A DNA stretch of 24,082 bases from a virus (IMGVR_UViG_3300038629_000383:1-24082); one strand, 5' to 3'; shown: positions 1 through 5,435, counted from the stretch's first letter. Program-made: numbers and translations. Notes: generated from the sequence alone by a model not told the origin.

Positions 1-184
1 GGCCAGGATCTTTCGCCCTGTCTAAAAGATTAACCGTAAAATATATTGCTCGATCTTTATTTTCTTTTCTTAATTTGATCCTATTATATCCATCGTGATG
101 ATGCCAAGGTGTGCCATCTACTTCCAAGTTTGTCATAAAGATTGTATGCCCAGGGAAGTAGCTAAGGAACTTCTTTGTTTCCAT
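1..184 (-). CDS. Partial leftward gene, possible primase-type (AEP/PrimPol-like) N-terminus
   Basis: A leftward reading frame starts with ATG at 184 and stays open to the window edge, giving 61 residues of an incomplete protein. AGGA lies about 10 bases upstream of the ATG, a reasonable ribosome binding site. The visible part begins METKKFLSYFPGHTIF, has a GTPWHHHDGYNRI stretch and ends with AIYFTVNLLDRAKDPG. The pattern of a hydrophobic strand followed by YFTVN resembles the N-terminal region of some phage archaeo-eukaryotic primase/PrimPol proteins, but no catalytic motif is inside the window. The gene diverges from the rightward early operon. That it is real is well supported by start, binding site and promoter; the function is a guess. 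Confidence 0.5.
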   Translation of the reverse strand, partial: METKKFLSYFPGHTIFMTNLEVDGTPWHHHDGYNRIKLRKENKDRAIYFTVNLLDRAKDPG

Positions 185-260
185 ATTCTGTAGTCCTATG
201 TTTAGGTTAAATGTCGAGGGACGTACTATTGTAACTCATCCAAATATAGATAGCTAATTA

Positions 261-288
261 ATTTTAACTATCGATTTTTACGTTTCAA
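261..288 (-). promoter_or_regulatory. Sigma70-like promoter for the leftward gene
   Basis: On the minus strand TTGAAA (283-288) is followed after 16 bases by TAAAAT (261-266). Each hexamer matches the sigma70 consensus at 5 of 6 positions. Transcription would begin near 254 and run into the gene starting at 184. It overlaps a 9-bp inverted repeat that could be an operator. Confidence 0.5.
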
Positions 289-296
289 TAGTTAAA
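263..296. repeat. Inverted repeat over the leftward promoter, candidate operator
   Basis: TTTAACTAT (263-271) and ATAGTTAAA (288-296) are perfect 9-bp inverted repeats separated by 16 bases. The left arm covers most of the -10 box and the right arm touches the -35 box of the minus-strand promoter. Arms spaced about 2.5 helical turns apart, centre to centre, could bind a dimeric regulator. In RNA it would form an AT-only stem. No bound protein can be named. Confidence 0.4.
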
Positions 297-302
297 TACT
301 AT

Positions 303-331
303 TAGACAGCCAAGCCTTAATAATATACAAT
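303..331 (+). promoter_or_regulatory. Sigma70-like promoter for the rightward early operon
   Basis: TAGACA (303-308) and TACAAT (326-331) are each 5/6 matches to the consensus boxes, with the ideal 17-base spacer. It points toward the operon that begins at 516 and leaves a leader of about 175 bases. A second candidate -10 (TATAAT, 443-448) lies downstream without a convincing -35. The rest of the 185-515 gap is AT-rich and holds a short hairpin at 467-485 (TAAGTT/AACTTA) just before the first gene. I see no other gene in it. Confidence 0.55.
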
Positions 332-442
332 AGACTGTACTTAAAACGAAAAAGGAAAAGCAACGAAGATTAACAATTTAGCCATTAAATTTACTTATAC
401 CCCTATAAAGACACTCTATTCGCTATTCGCGCAAGATAGGAG

Positions 443-448
443 TATAAT
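443..448 (+). promoter_or_regulatory. Possible second promoter -10 box
   Basis: A perfect TATAAT lies about 70 bases before the first rightward gene. No -35 box is recognisable at 16-18 bases upstream, where the sequence is a CTATTCG direct repeat, and there is no TGn extended -10. It could be an activated promoter or chance in AT-rich DNA. Confidence 0.25.
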
Positions 449-515
449 TGTAGTGTAGGTTAAGTTTAAGTTGCATTTTAACTTACATTAATTCTCTCAC
501 TAAGGAGTAAATGTT

Positions 516-659
516 ATGTACGAAGTCTGGAACAACGGAGTTTTGGAAGTAACTACTGATAGCTTAGAGATCGCAAAACGATTCCTCAGCTTTTATAAAG
601 GTCGCTCTTATATTCAATATACCGCAGAAGGAATAAGGGAGTATTGTCATGCCGCGTAA
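516..659 (+). CDS. Small early protein, 47 residues, unknown function
   Basis: The start ATG at 516 has a good TAAGGAG site 8 bases upstream. The nearer ATG at 511 is in another frame that stops after 13 codons, so 516 is preferred. The protein begins MYEVWNNGVLEVTTDSLE and is mixed polar/hydrophobic with several tyrosines; no domain is recognised. It is the first gene of the rightward operon and overlaps the next gene by 11 bases, which suggests translational coupling. It is probably an early host-interaction or regulatory protein only by position. Confidence 0.6.
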   Translation: MYEVWNNGVLEVTTDSLEIAKRFLSFYKGRSYIQYTAEGIREYCHAA

Positions 660-870
660 ACTCAGTAATAAGCTCAAAGTAAGTATCCATAAAGACGAGC
701 CGTCAGCGGCTAACTCTTATATGTTATCTAACGATAAAGGATATATTTGTGGTGGTAACGCTATGATCTTTATCCCTAATGCATTTATGACTAAGATCTG
801 TTATCCTACTCGCTTTAAATCTCGCCGCTCAGCAGAATCCATGATCTCACTACTACAAGGTAAAATATAA
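649..870 (+). CDS. Small basic early protein, 73 residues, unknown function
   Basis: The ATG at 649 lies inside the end of the previous gene, with an AGGGAG site about 8 bases upstream. The product is basic (many Lys and Arg) and has no recognised domain or membrane segment. The stop codon overlaps the next start as TAATG, so the two are probably translated together. A role in early takeover of the host is possible from position alone. Confidence 0.65.
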   Translation: MPRKLSNKLKVSIHKDEPSAANSYMLSNDKGYICGGNAMIFIPNAFMTKICYPTRFKSRRSAESMISLLQGKI

Positions 871-1040
871 TGAAAACTATTGAAATCAATATGACTCTTA
901 AAAAGTCAACTAAAGGAACCCATGTTTATGAATGTGAAGGTTCCGCTGTCCCTACTATCTATATTCGCAAGGAAGCCTTTGATGGAGAAACTCCTGAGAA
1001 GATTTTCCTAACCATCGAAGATAACTCGGAGAAAAGATAA
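870..1040 (+). CDS. Small conserved-type phage protein, 56 residues
   Basis: The ATG at 870 overlaps the previous stop (TAATG). The protein reads MKTIEINMTLKKSTKGTHVY followed by an ECEGSAVPTIYIRKEAF stretch and a short C-terminal strand, a pattern of five or so beta strands. From memory, KKSTKGTHVYE...PTLYIRK proteins of this size recur in phages of many hosts, always without known function, so I consider this a real gene. Its stop overlaps the next start (TAATG). Confidence 0.7.
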   Translation: MKTIEINMTLKKSTKGTHVYECEGSAVPTIYIRKEAFDGETPEKIFLTIEDNSEKR

Positions 1041-1240
1041 TGATTGCATCCTCTGATGGATATACGGCCTTCCTAAACGAAATAGACAGCTATCTGATGG
1101 CTAACTTCGGGATGACACATCGGGATTTTGAGGATTATAACTGGAAGGACGAGTTTGATTCCGAGGTTCCTGCTGAAGACGCTTTCGAGGAATGGAGAAT
1201 CCATACTGAAGAAGGTACTCGCTCTCCGGCTAATATGTAG
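1040..1240 (+). CDS. Small acidic protein, 66 residues, DUF5419-like
   Basis: The ATG overlaps the previous stop. The protein is acidic and reads as a short helical bundle: FLNEIDSYLMANFGMTHRDF, then an aspartate-rich turn, then EDAFEEW. Order and spacing (helix, Gly-hydrophobic turn, D-rich segment, short helix) resemble the DUF5419 group of small phage proteins, whose function is unknown. It ends the first gene cluster and is followed by a hairpin at 1253-1280. Confidence 0.65.
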   Translation: MIASSDGYTAFLNEIDSYLMANFGMTHRDFEDYNWKDEFDSEVPAEDAFEEWRIHTEEGTRSPANM

Positions 1241-1252
1241 TTTTGTTAACTT

Positions 1253-1280
1253 TAAGCCGCTTCGATGTTGAGGCGGTTTA
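1253..1280 (+). terminator. Hairpin between early genes, terminator-like without a U-run
   Basis: TAAGCCGCTTC (1253-1263) pairs with GAGGCGGTTTA (1270-1280) over 11 bp with two G-U wobbles and a 6-base loop. Only TTTA follows, so it is a weak intrinsic terminator at best. It could instead be an RNA processing or stability element. It is the first of six structured gaps in the rightward operon. Confidence 0.5.
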
Positions 1281-1293
1281 TGGGTAATAAAGC

Positions 1294-1306
1294 CAACTAC
1301 TAGGAG
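1294..1306 (+). promoter_or_regulatory. Repeated leader motif CAACTACTAGGAG, copy 1
   Basis: CAACTACTAGGAG stands directly before the ATG at 1314. The core CAACTACT plus GG recurs at 1587 and 7133, each time after a hairpin and just before a start codon. AGGAG serves as the ribosome binding site, but the conserved CAACTACT part extends beyond what ribosome binding needs. Confidence 0.5.
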
Positions 1307-1313
1307 CATAATA

Positions 1314-1502
1314 ATGCAAGTATATTACACTACAATTAACGGCGAACGCTCAGGTCGTGCAAGCCGTGCTTTTCGCGATCAAGCGAAAGCAGTTGAGTTA
1401 GCCCAGGTTCAAAACGGAAAGGCTGAAGCTATGGGTCTTGACGTTCGTTACACCTATGTTGATGGTGACGAAGCTGACTTTGATCGTAAAGATATTCGTT
1501 AG
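1314..1502 (+). CDS. Small protein, 62 residues, unknown function
   Basis: It starts at ATG 1314, with the AGGAG site of the repeated leader 7 bases upstream. The protein begins MQVYYTTINGERSGRAS and has a charged central helix and an acidic DGDEADFDRKDIR C-terminus. No domain is recognised. Structured gaps flank it on both sides, so it may be an independently processed or terminated transcript. Confidence 0.65.
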   Translation: MQVYYTTINGERSGRASRAFRDQAKAVELAQVQNGKAEAMGLDVRYTYVDGDEADFDRKDIR

Positions 1503-1538
1503 TAATTAACATGGAGCTTGGCCAGAACCAAGTGAAGT

Positions 1539-1586
1539 CCGGTCTGTCCCACTTAGCTTAACCCGCTTTGACGACCGGCATTTTTT
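1539..1586 (+). terminator. Putative intrinsic terminator or attenuator before 1606
   Basis: CCGGTC (1539-1544) pairs with GACCGG (1573-1578), followed by CA and six T (1581-1586). The stem is GC-rich but its 28-base loop is long for a standard terminator. The next gene starts 20 bases after the U-run, so if active it would act as an attenuator. Confidence 0.45.
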
Positions 1587-1597
1587 CAACTACTAGG
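1587..1597 (+). promoter_or_regulatory. Repeated leader motif CAACTACTAGG, copy 2
   Basis: It follows the six-T run directly and precedes the ATG at 1606. It is identical over 11 bases to the copy at 1294. Confidence 0.5.
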
Positions 1598-1605
1598 TAA
1601 CAATT

Positions 1606-1992
1606 ATGACTATTGAAATAGAACATGATCTGCTTGAAGAGCATAGGCTCATAGCTATTGAGCTTAAAGAGATCAAAGCTAGAGAACTTGACCTCCGGGC
1701 CAAGATTACCGATGTGCTTCTAGAAGGTTTAGATACAGGTACTCATAACTTCATCCTTCATGATCTTCATGTGAAGGCAGTTAAAGGCGTATCTCATTCT
1801 TTTGACCAGGAAACTATCAGCGAGTTAGTTGATAACGGTGATCTATCCAACTGGGAGCTTGGTCTCTTAAGGACAAAGTATGAGCTTAGGCTAGCTGACT
1901 ACAAGATAGCTAACTTTCCAGTAGATGTCCTGGAACAGGCTCTTATTGTTAAGCCCTCCCTTCCAACTCTTTTAATTACATTAGGAGAATAA
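1606..1992 (+). CDS. Phage protein of unknown function, 128 residues
   Basis: It starts at ATG 1606 after the repeated leader. The N-terminal half (about residues 5-45) is a charged helix, probably coiled coil: EHDLLEEHRLIAIELKEIK. The rest has KAVKGVSHSFDQE near residues 58-70 and ends with ALIVKPSLPTLLI. From memory, many phages carry a protein of this type in their early or recombination region, with the same coiled-coil start and a KP-x-LPTL ending, with no assigned function. It leads a tightly packed gene run up to 3526. Confidence 0.7.
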   Translation: MTIEIEHDLLEEHRLIAIELKEIKARELDLRAKITDVLLEGLDTGTHNFILHDLHVKAVKGVSHSFDQETISELVDNGDLSNWELGLLRTKYELRLADYKIANFPVDVLEQALIVKPSLPTLLITLGE

Positions 1993-1993
1993 T

Positions 1994-2299
1994 ATGAACT
2001 TCACATTTACAATTATGGCTCATGGCTTCGATAAAGCAGCCAAATTAGAAGCATCACTTAAAGAACTTGGCATACCTTATGATGTAAGTATGGCTAAACC
2101 AGTTAATGGCAAAAGAACCCGTAAGCCCAGAGCTGTTATTGATAAGCTCAAGCTTGGCGTTATCCTCTCCGCTATTGATAAGCACCCGACTTGGAACGCT
2201 ACGCATATAAGTAAAGATTGCGGTGTAGGAAGGAGTACAGTTGAGCGTATCATGGCTGGAAAGCATGTTCTTCAACAACCGGCAACGGAGATACGATAA
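1994..2299 (+). CDS. Putative helix-turn-helix DNA-binding protein, 101 residues
   Basis: ATG 1994 has an AGGAG site upstream. The N-terminal half looks like a small alpha/beta domain. A basic linker (GKRTRKPRAV, about residues 39-48) leads to a helical C-terminus with TWNATHISKDCGVGRSTVER (about residues 65-85), a plausible helix-turn-helix with GVGRSTV as the turn and recognition helix. It could be a transcription regulator of the phage or accessory to replication. Its stop overlaps the next start (TAATG). The fold call is inference from pattern only. Confidence 0.55.
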   Translation: MNFTFTIMAHGFDKAAKLEASLKELGIPYDVSMAKPVNGKRTRKPRAVIDKLKLGVILSAIDKHPTWNATHISKDCGVGRSTVERIMAGKHVLQQPATEIR

Positions 2300-2529
2300 T
2301 GAGACTTGTATACAAAGAAACGCAAGATGAAGTTCAGCTAGGTGATATGGTTACCTTATCAGATGGCCAAGAGGTTGAAGTAACATATTTCAGAAAGCCT
2401 CACAAGCCTGGCTCTAGCGGAAAGGTTTCAGTTAATTCAAAGTTTGATCGTATAGGCTGCGAGTTTTTCGTTGGTGTTATAGGTGCCGAATGGATTGACA
2501 GGGAAGATCTGCCGAAGGAAACTCTGTAA
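2299..2529 (+). CDS. Conserved-type phage protein, 76 residues
   Basis: It is coupled to both neighbours by TAATG overlaps. The protein is beta-rich: GDMVTLSDGQEVEVTYFRKP (residues 15-34), then HKPGSSGKVSV and GVIGAEWIDREDL near the end. From memory, small phage proteins with GD-V-L-DG and PHKP-SSGKV recur beside recombination genes, of unknown function, possibly an SH3-like barrel. It sits directly before the Sak4-like ATPase gene. Confidence 0.7.
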   Translation: MRLVYKETQDEVQLGDMVTLSDGQEVEVTYFRKPHKPGSSGKVSVNSKFDRIGCEFFVGVIGAEWIDREDLPKETL

Positions 2530-3209
2530 TGGCGATTAAGATACTCAGTACTAAGGACGTCCATACGAACGGGATCAAACTCGTTCTGTATGGAGCGTCC
2601 GGCACAGGTAAAACAAGGATGGGTGCTACGGCACCTAATCCTGTTTTTATATCTGCTGAGAAGGGGCTTCTGTCCCTTGCTCATCTGGATATACCATATC
2701 TTGAGGTAAAGACTCTGAAGTCACTAGATGAAGCCTACAATTATGTAGTTAAATCTGAGTTCGAAACTATAGTCATAGACTCACTCTCAGAAGTAACGCA
2801 GAATATCCTGGATCAGACTAAAAAGACTATGATATCTGAATCGAGTAGCGGAAAGATAGATGCTCGTCAGGCGTATGGTAAGATAGCTGAATCAGTAGGT
2901 AACATGATAAGGAACTTCCGCGATATCGATGGAAAGAATGTAGTGTTCATAGCAAAGGAACGTAAGGTAGAAGATGAGAGCAGCGGAGTTATTACATTCG
3001 AGGCATATTTGCCTGGCCGTGTATTACCTTTCGATTTGCCCTACTTAGTTGATGAGGTTCTCTGCTTACAGATAGATCGTAAAGGTGAAAGATTCTTACA
3101 AACTCAGCCAGATAGGAAGCGTGTTTGTAAAGATCGCTCTGATCAGCTAAGTGAGTTCGAACGTCCTGATTTAACCAAGATTTTTAACAAGATAAAAGGA
3201 GTAAAATAA
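2529..3209 (+). CDS. Sak4-like recombination ATPase (RecA-fold, AAA_24 type)
   Basis: This 226-residue P-loop ATPase has Walker A GASGTGKT at residues 22-29 and Walker B IVIDS at 81-85, as expected for the Sak4/AAA_24 group of short RecA-like phage proteins. Known members bind single-stranded DNA and promote strand annealing together with a phage SSB. The match in size and motif spacing is good, and there is a conserved-looking AKERK segment after the second half of the core. Its neighbours fit: an SSB-like DUF669 gene and a Cas4/RecB-type nuclease follow, a typical phage recombination set. Its start and stop overlap both neighbours, so expression is coupled. Confidence 0.85.
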   Translation: MAIKILSTKDVHTNGIKLVLYGASGTGKTRMGATAPNPVFISAEKGLLSLAHLDIPYLEVKTLKSLDEAYNYVVKSEFETIVIDSLSEVTQNILDQTKKTMISESSSGKIDARQAYGKIAESVGNMIRNFRDIDGKNVVFIAKERKVEDESSGVITFEAYLPGRVLPFDLPYLVDEVLCLQIDRKGERFLQTQPDRKRVCKDRSDQLSEFERPDLTKIFNKIKGVK

Positions 3210-3526
3210 TGGAACATCAATGGCCAGCAACAAATAGAACAATAACGATAGAAGAAGGAGATTATGTAGCAGAATTAAGGACTATTAATCCAGGTGGCGC
3301 TATGATATTTATGGTCCCAAATGTTGGGCTAATAAAAGGTGCTTCGAATACTGAGTTTTTTGAAAGAAAGAAACTTACTAAGCTAATAAATGAGTTTGGT
3401 GCTCATGCAGACACTAAGGAAGAAACATTGGAATTAGCAGAGCAGCTAATTGGTACATTAATGTGGGTTGAATGTAGAGACTATGGAAAGTTTGTAGACA
3501 TTCAGGATTTCAGAAGAATCTATTAG
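3209..3526 (+). CDS. Protein of unknown function in recombination block, 105 residues
   Basis: ATG 3209 overlaps the Sak4-like stop (TAATG) and has AAAGGAG upstream. The N-terminal half is beta-rich (TITIEEGDYVAELRTINPGG), followed by an amphipathic helix with many Glu. No family is recognised. The position between Sak4-like and SSB-like genes suggests an accessory role in recombination. A large structured gap follows directly. Confidence 0.65.
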   Translation: MEHQWPATNRTITIEEGDYVAELRTINPGGAMIFMVPNVGLIKGASNTEFFERKKLTKLINEFGAHADTKEETLELAEQLIGTLMWVECRDYGKFVDIQDFRRIY

Positions 3527-3549
3527 GAAAGGGGTCGTGTGCTCCACCA

Positions 3550-3626
3550 GTGTCCACCTCCCGTACGATCTCGAAATAGCTAGGGGATAGTATACCTTGA
3601 ATCGAGATCGTCGCTTAGGTGGACAC
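3550..3626 (+). promoter_or_regulatory. Two-tier RNA hairpin upstream of the SSB-like gene
   Basis: GTGTCCACCT (3550-3559) pairs perfectly with AGGTGGACAC (3617-3626). After a symmetric 5x5 internal loop, ACGATCTCGA (3565-3574) pairs perfectly with TCGAGATCGT (3602-3611). The apical loop is 27 bases and contains GGGGATAGTATACC. Twenty paired bases without a mismatch between two coupled genes are very unlikely by chance. The symmetric internal loop flanked by long helices could be an RNase III site or a protein-binding element. The gap 3527-3702 contains no gene. Confidence 0.75.
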
Positions 3627-3659
3627 CTACGAGGTCTCAAAAGCAAGCAATTAGGTGAA

Positions 3660-3690
3660 TAACGCTACCTTAAAGTGCGTTAAAATTTTT
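3660..3690 (+). terminator. Short hairpin with U-run before the SSB-like gene
   Basis: TAACGC (3660-3665) pairs with GCGTTA (3677-3682), then AAA and five T (3686-3690). GGAG follows immediately and serves the start at 3703. Like the element at 1539, it puts a terminator-like signal directly before a ribosome binding site, as an attenuator would. Confidence 0.45.
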
Positions 3691-3702
3691 GGAGAAAATA
3701 AA

Positions 3703-4155
3703 ATGGCAGAACTACCTGGCGTATTTAACGCAAAGGAAAATGAGAAGATGGGTGGGTTTGATCCCGTTCCAGCTGGTTGGTATATAGCAGAAGTAGTTAA
3801 ATCTGAGATGAAAAATACCGCTGCTAAGACTGGCAAATACCTGAACCTTCAGTGGAAGATTACTCAGGGTGAGTATAAAGGGCGTATGTTCTTTACTCTC
3901 ATGAACCTGGTCAACAAAAACCCGATAGCAGTAGAGATTGCTCAAAAGGAATTGGCATCAGTCTGTGAAGCAATGGAGATTGATGAGCTTGAGGATTCAG
4001 TGGAGCTTCATGATATTGAAATTGGCGTTCGCTTGTCAGTAAAGGCTGGTGATGCTAACTGGCCACCAAAGAATGAAGCTAAAGGATATAAGCCTGCTTC
4101 TGAGGTTGAAACTGAAGACGAGGAGGGTGACAAATTCCTGGATGAAGCTTCTTAG
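3703..4155 (+). CDS. DUF669 family single-strand DNA-binding-like protein
   Basis: I place the start at ATG 3703, with GGAG (3691-3694) 8 bases upstream. The in-frame extension to 3655 would run into the hairpin region and lacks a binding site. The 150-residue protein has the DUF669 layout: MAELPGVFNA, then P-AGWYIAEVVKSEMKNT, GKYLNLQWKI, YKGRMFFTLMNL (about residues 59-70), a helical AQKELASVCEAM, and a very acidic tail ending EDEEGDKFLDEAS. DUF669 proteins accompany Sak4-type recombinases in phages and are regarded as SSB-like OB-fold proteins; the acidic tail resembles SSB interaction tails. It should coat replication and recombination intermediates. The gene sits between two structured RNA gaps. 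Confidence 0.8.
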   Translation: MAELPGVFNAKENEKMGGFDPVPAGWYIAEVVKSEMKNTAAKTGKYLNLQWKITQGEYKGRMFFTLMNLVNKNPIAVEIAQKELASVCEAMEIDELEDSVELHDIEIGVRLSVKAGDANWPPKNEAKGYKPASEVETEDEEGDKFLDEAS

Positions 4156-4189
4156 GAATCTATTGCCATGGACGGCCTAATTGAATTCC

Positions 4190-4258
4190 CTGCTGTACAG
4201 GGGTTACACGGCGCCCTCTGGGCTGTACAGCAGATTACCTAGTGACTCAGAGGGCGCC
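4190..4258 (+). promoter_or_regulatory. Candidate H-type RNA pseudoknot between SSB-like and nuclease genes
   Basis: Two perfect 11-bp inverted repeats are interleaved. Stem A is CTGCTGTACAG (4190-4200) with CTGTACAGCAG (4223-4233). Stem B is GGCGCCCTCTG (4210-4220) with CAGAGGGCGCC (4248-4258), and it can gain a G-U and a G-C pair inward (4221-4222 with 4246-4247). The order A-B-A'-B' with a 9-base first loop, 0-2 bases at the junction and a 12-14 base last loop is the geometry of an H-type pseudoknot with coaxially stacked stems. It ends 18 bases before the nuclease ATG at 4277, so it could control that start or 3'-end stability of the upstream message. Both arms contain palindromes (CTGTACAG, GGCGCC), so a DNA operator or RNA kissing interaction is an alternative. 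Confidence 0.75.
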
Positions 4259-4276
4259 ACCAAATTAGAGGATGTT

Positions 4277-5104
4277 ATGGCTAAAATACCAAAACAAGAT
4301 ACGTTAAAAGAGTTCTTTGAAGAGGGGCTTGTATTACAAGACTTCCGGCCATACATAGGTATGTCCAGTTTAATGAGTGCATGCAAGAGACGCATCTGGT
4401 ATGACTTCCGCTGGTCATGCGACCGTTATATAGACAAGCGCATAGCTCGTATATTTGAGCGAGGCAACCTGGAAGAAGAAAGGGTTGTTCGTGATCTACA
4501 GGCAGCCGGCCTAAAGGTAACTGATGCCCTAGATGAACAAGTAGAACTAGTTGATGATACTGGTCATATCAAAGGTCACCCTGATGGTAAGGTATCTAAG
4601 CTGCCTAATGCTCCGGTCAAAATTCACTGTCTGGAGATAAAAACTAAAAAGGCCAGCCTTTATGCTAAGTACCTCAAAGAAGGTTTGGAGAAGAGTGATC
4701 CAGCTTACTGGGGTCAGATTCATACCTATATGGGAGAGCAGAAACTAACAAGAGCACTCTTCATAGTTACTAACAAAGACACAGAGGAGCGGGACTATAA
4801 GCGAATAGAGTATGATGCTACCGTCCATCGAGACTGTATGAGTATAGGGATGGATGTCCTGACCTCAGAAGCTCCACCAAAGAAGATTGGAACTCATACT
4901 TGGTTCGAATGTAAGATGTGCTCGAACATGGGTATCTGCCATAAGGATGAATCAATCAAACGTACCTGTCGTTCTTGTAAGCACGTTAATATTGAGATGG
5001 AAGGCAAGTGGTCTTGCGGATATCATGATGATTTAATCTTGATGCCGGCTAATCAAATGGCAGCTTGTCCTGATTATGAACTAGATGAGGTATTTTTACA
5101 ATGA
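4277..5104 (+). CDS. Cas4/RecB-type PD-(D/E)XK nuclease with Fe-S cysteines
   Basis: I place the start at ATG 4277 with AGAGGA just upstream. The frame stays open back to a TTG at 4181, but that would translate through the pseudoknot and has no binding site. The 275-residue protein has the nuclease core GHPDGK (100-105), E120-I-K122 and Q147, matching the H/G-D-(E)XK-Q order of RecB/Cas4 nucleases. C36 plus C212, C215 and C221 are spaced as in the iron-sulphur cluster of Cas4 and AddB. Four more cysteines near the end (C231, C234, C247, C264) could form a zinc ribbon. It should resect DNA ends for the Sak4/DUF669 annealing pathway. Its last bases overlap the next start (ATGA). Confidence 0.8.
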   Translation: MAKIPKQDTLKEFFEEGLVLQDFRPYIGMSSLMSACKRRIWYDFRWSCDRYIDKRIARIFERGNLEEERVVRDLQAAGLKVTDALDEQVELVDDTGHIKGHPDGKVSKLPNAPVKIHCLEIKTKKASLYAKYLKEGLEKSDPAYWGQIHTYMGEQKLTRALFIVTNKDTEERDYKRIEYDATVHRDCMSIGMDVLTSEAPPKKIGTHTWFECKMCSNMGICHKDESIKRTCRSCKHVNIEMEGKWSCGYHDDLILMPANQMAACPDYELDEVFLQ

Positions 5105-5190
5105 CTGCAGTATTATTGACATTAATAGGGGCTACAATCTTTTGGGTTGTATTTAAAATTATCTTATATATTTGGTGGAAATTATCATGA
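5101..5190 (+). CDS. 29-residue single-pass membrane peptide
   Basis: The frame starts with ATG overlapping the nuclease stop (ATGA) and ends overlapping the next start (ATGA), so it is coupled on both sides and fills the gap exactly. The product, MTAVLLTLIGATIFWVVFKI followed by ILYIWWKLS, is nearly all hydrophobic: one membrane helix rich in Trp and aromatic residues with Lys at the C-terminal end. Its size and placement argue for a real small membrane protein. A role at the inner membrane, such as anchoring replication or altering host physiology, is only a guess. Confidence 0.6.
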   Translation: MTAVLLTLIGATIFWVVFKIILYIWWKLS

Positions 5191-5435
5191 ATAACACCGA
5201 CGAGCTGATAAAACATTCTTACGGATGCGGGGCTATTGGATTCCAGAACGCGCCTAACAAGGATAACAGGTGCACATGTGGAGCAACAATTGAAGCCCTG
5301 CAAGCCAAGCTACGGGAGCAGCATCGGACTTGTGAAGAGGGTCGTCTTGCCCTCGAAGCACTGCAATCCAAGGTCGATAAACTGGAAAATGAGTTATCAG
5401 AAGTGAAACGGATTACGGGGTATTTTGCACCATAA
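5187..5435 (+). CDS. Coiled-coil protein with Cys pair, 82 residues
   Basis: The start is ATG 5187, overlapping the membrane peptide stop (ATGA). The N-terminal third contains Cys at GCGAIG and a CTCG pair (about residues 14-31), possibly a small metal site. The rest is a helical coiled coil (ATIEALQAKLREQH to KVDKLENELSEVKRI). The stop overlaps the helicase start (TAATG). Coupling with the helicase suggests a helper of replication. No family is recognised. Confidence 0.65.
   Translation: MNNTDELIKHSYGCGAIGFQNAPNKDNRCTCGATIEALQAKLREQHRTCEEGRLALEALQSKVDKLENELSEVKRITGYFAP

Larger units (their letters stand above)
1503..1605 (+). promoter_or_regulatory. Structured intergenic RNA
   Basis: The gap contains CTTGG/CCAAG (1517-1521 with 1528-1532), an alternative AAGTG/CACTT stem (1530-1534 with 1550-1554) and CCGGTC/GACCGG (1539-1544 with 1573-1578). 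The last two are interleaved, so a small pseudoknot is possible but not certain at 5-6 bp. A 16-codon frame (ATG 1511, MELGQNQVKSGLSHLA) crosses the region without a binding site and may be chance. Confidence 0.45.

Noticed and set aside
1511-1561. 16-codon frame as a leader peptide
   Set aside because: It lacks a ribosome binding site and has no run of regulatory codons.
1510-1590. tRNA-like sequence in the structured gap
   Set aside because: No TTC-type T-loop, no acceptor stem of 7 bp and no anticodon arm could be paired.
4181-4276. N-terminal extension of the nuclease starting at TTG 4181
   Set aside because: It has no ribosome binding site, would translate through the pseudoknot, and ATG 4277 has AGAGGA upstream. 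The open frame is probably a side effect of the short repeats.
4156-4276. Programmed -1 frameshift driven by the pseudoknot
   Set aside because: No X-XXY-YYZ slippery sequence lies 5-9 bases upstream, and the upstream gene ends 34 bases before the first stem.
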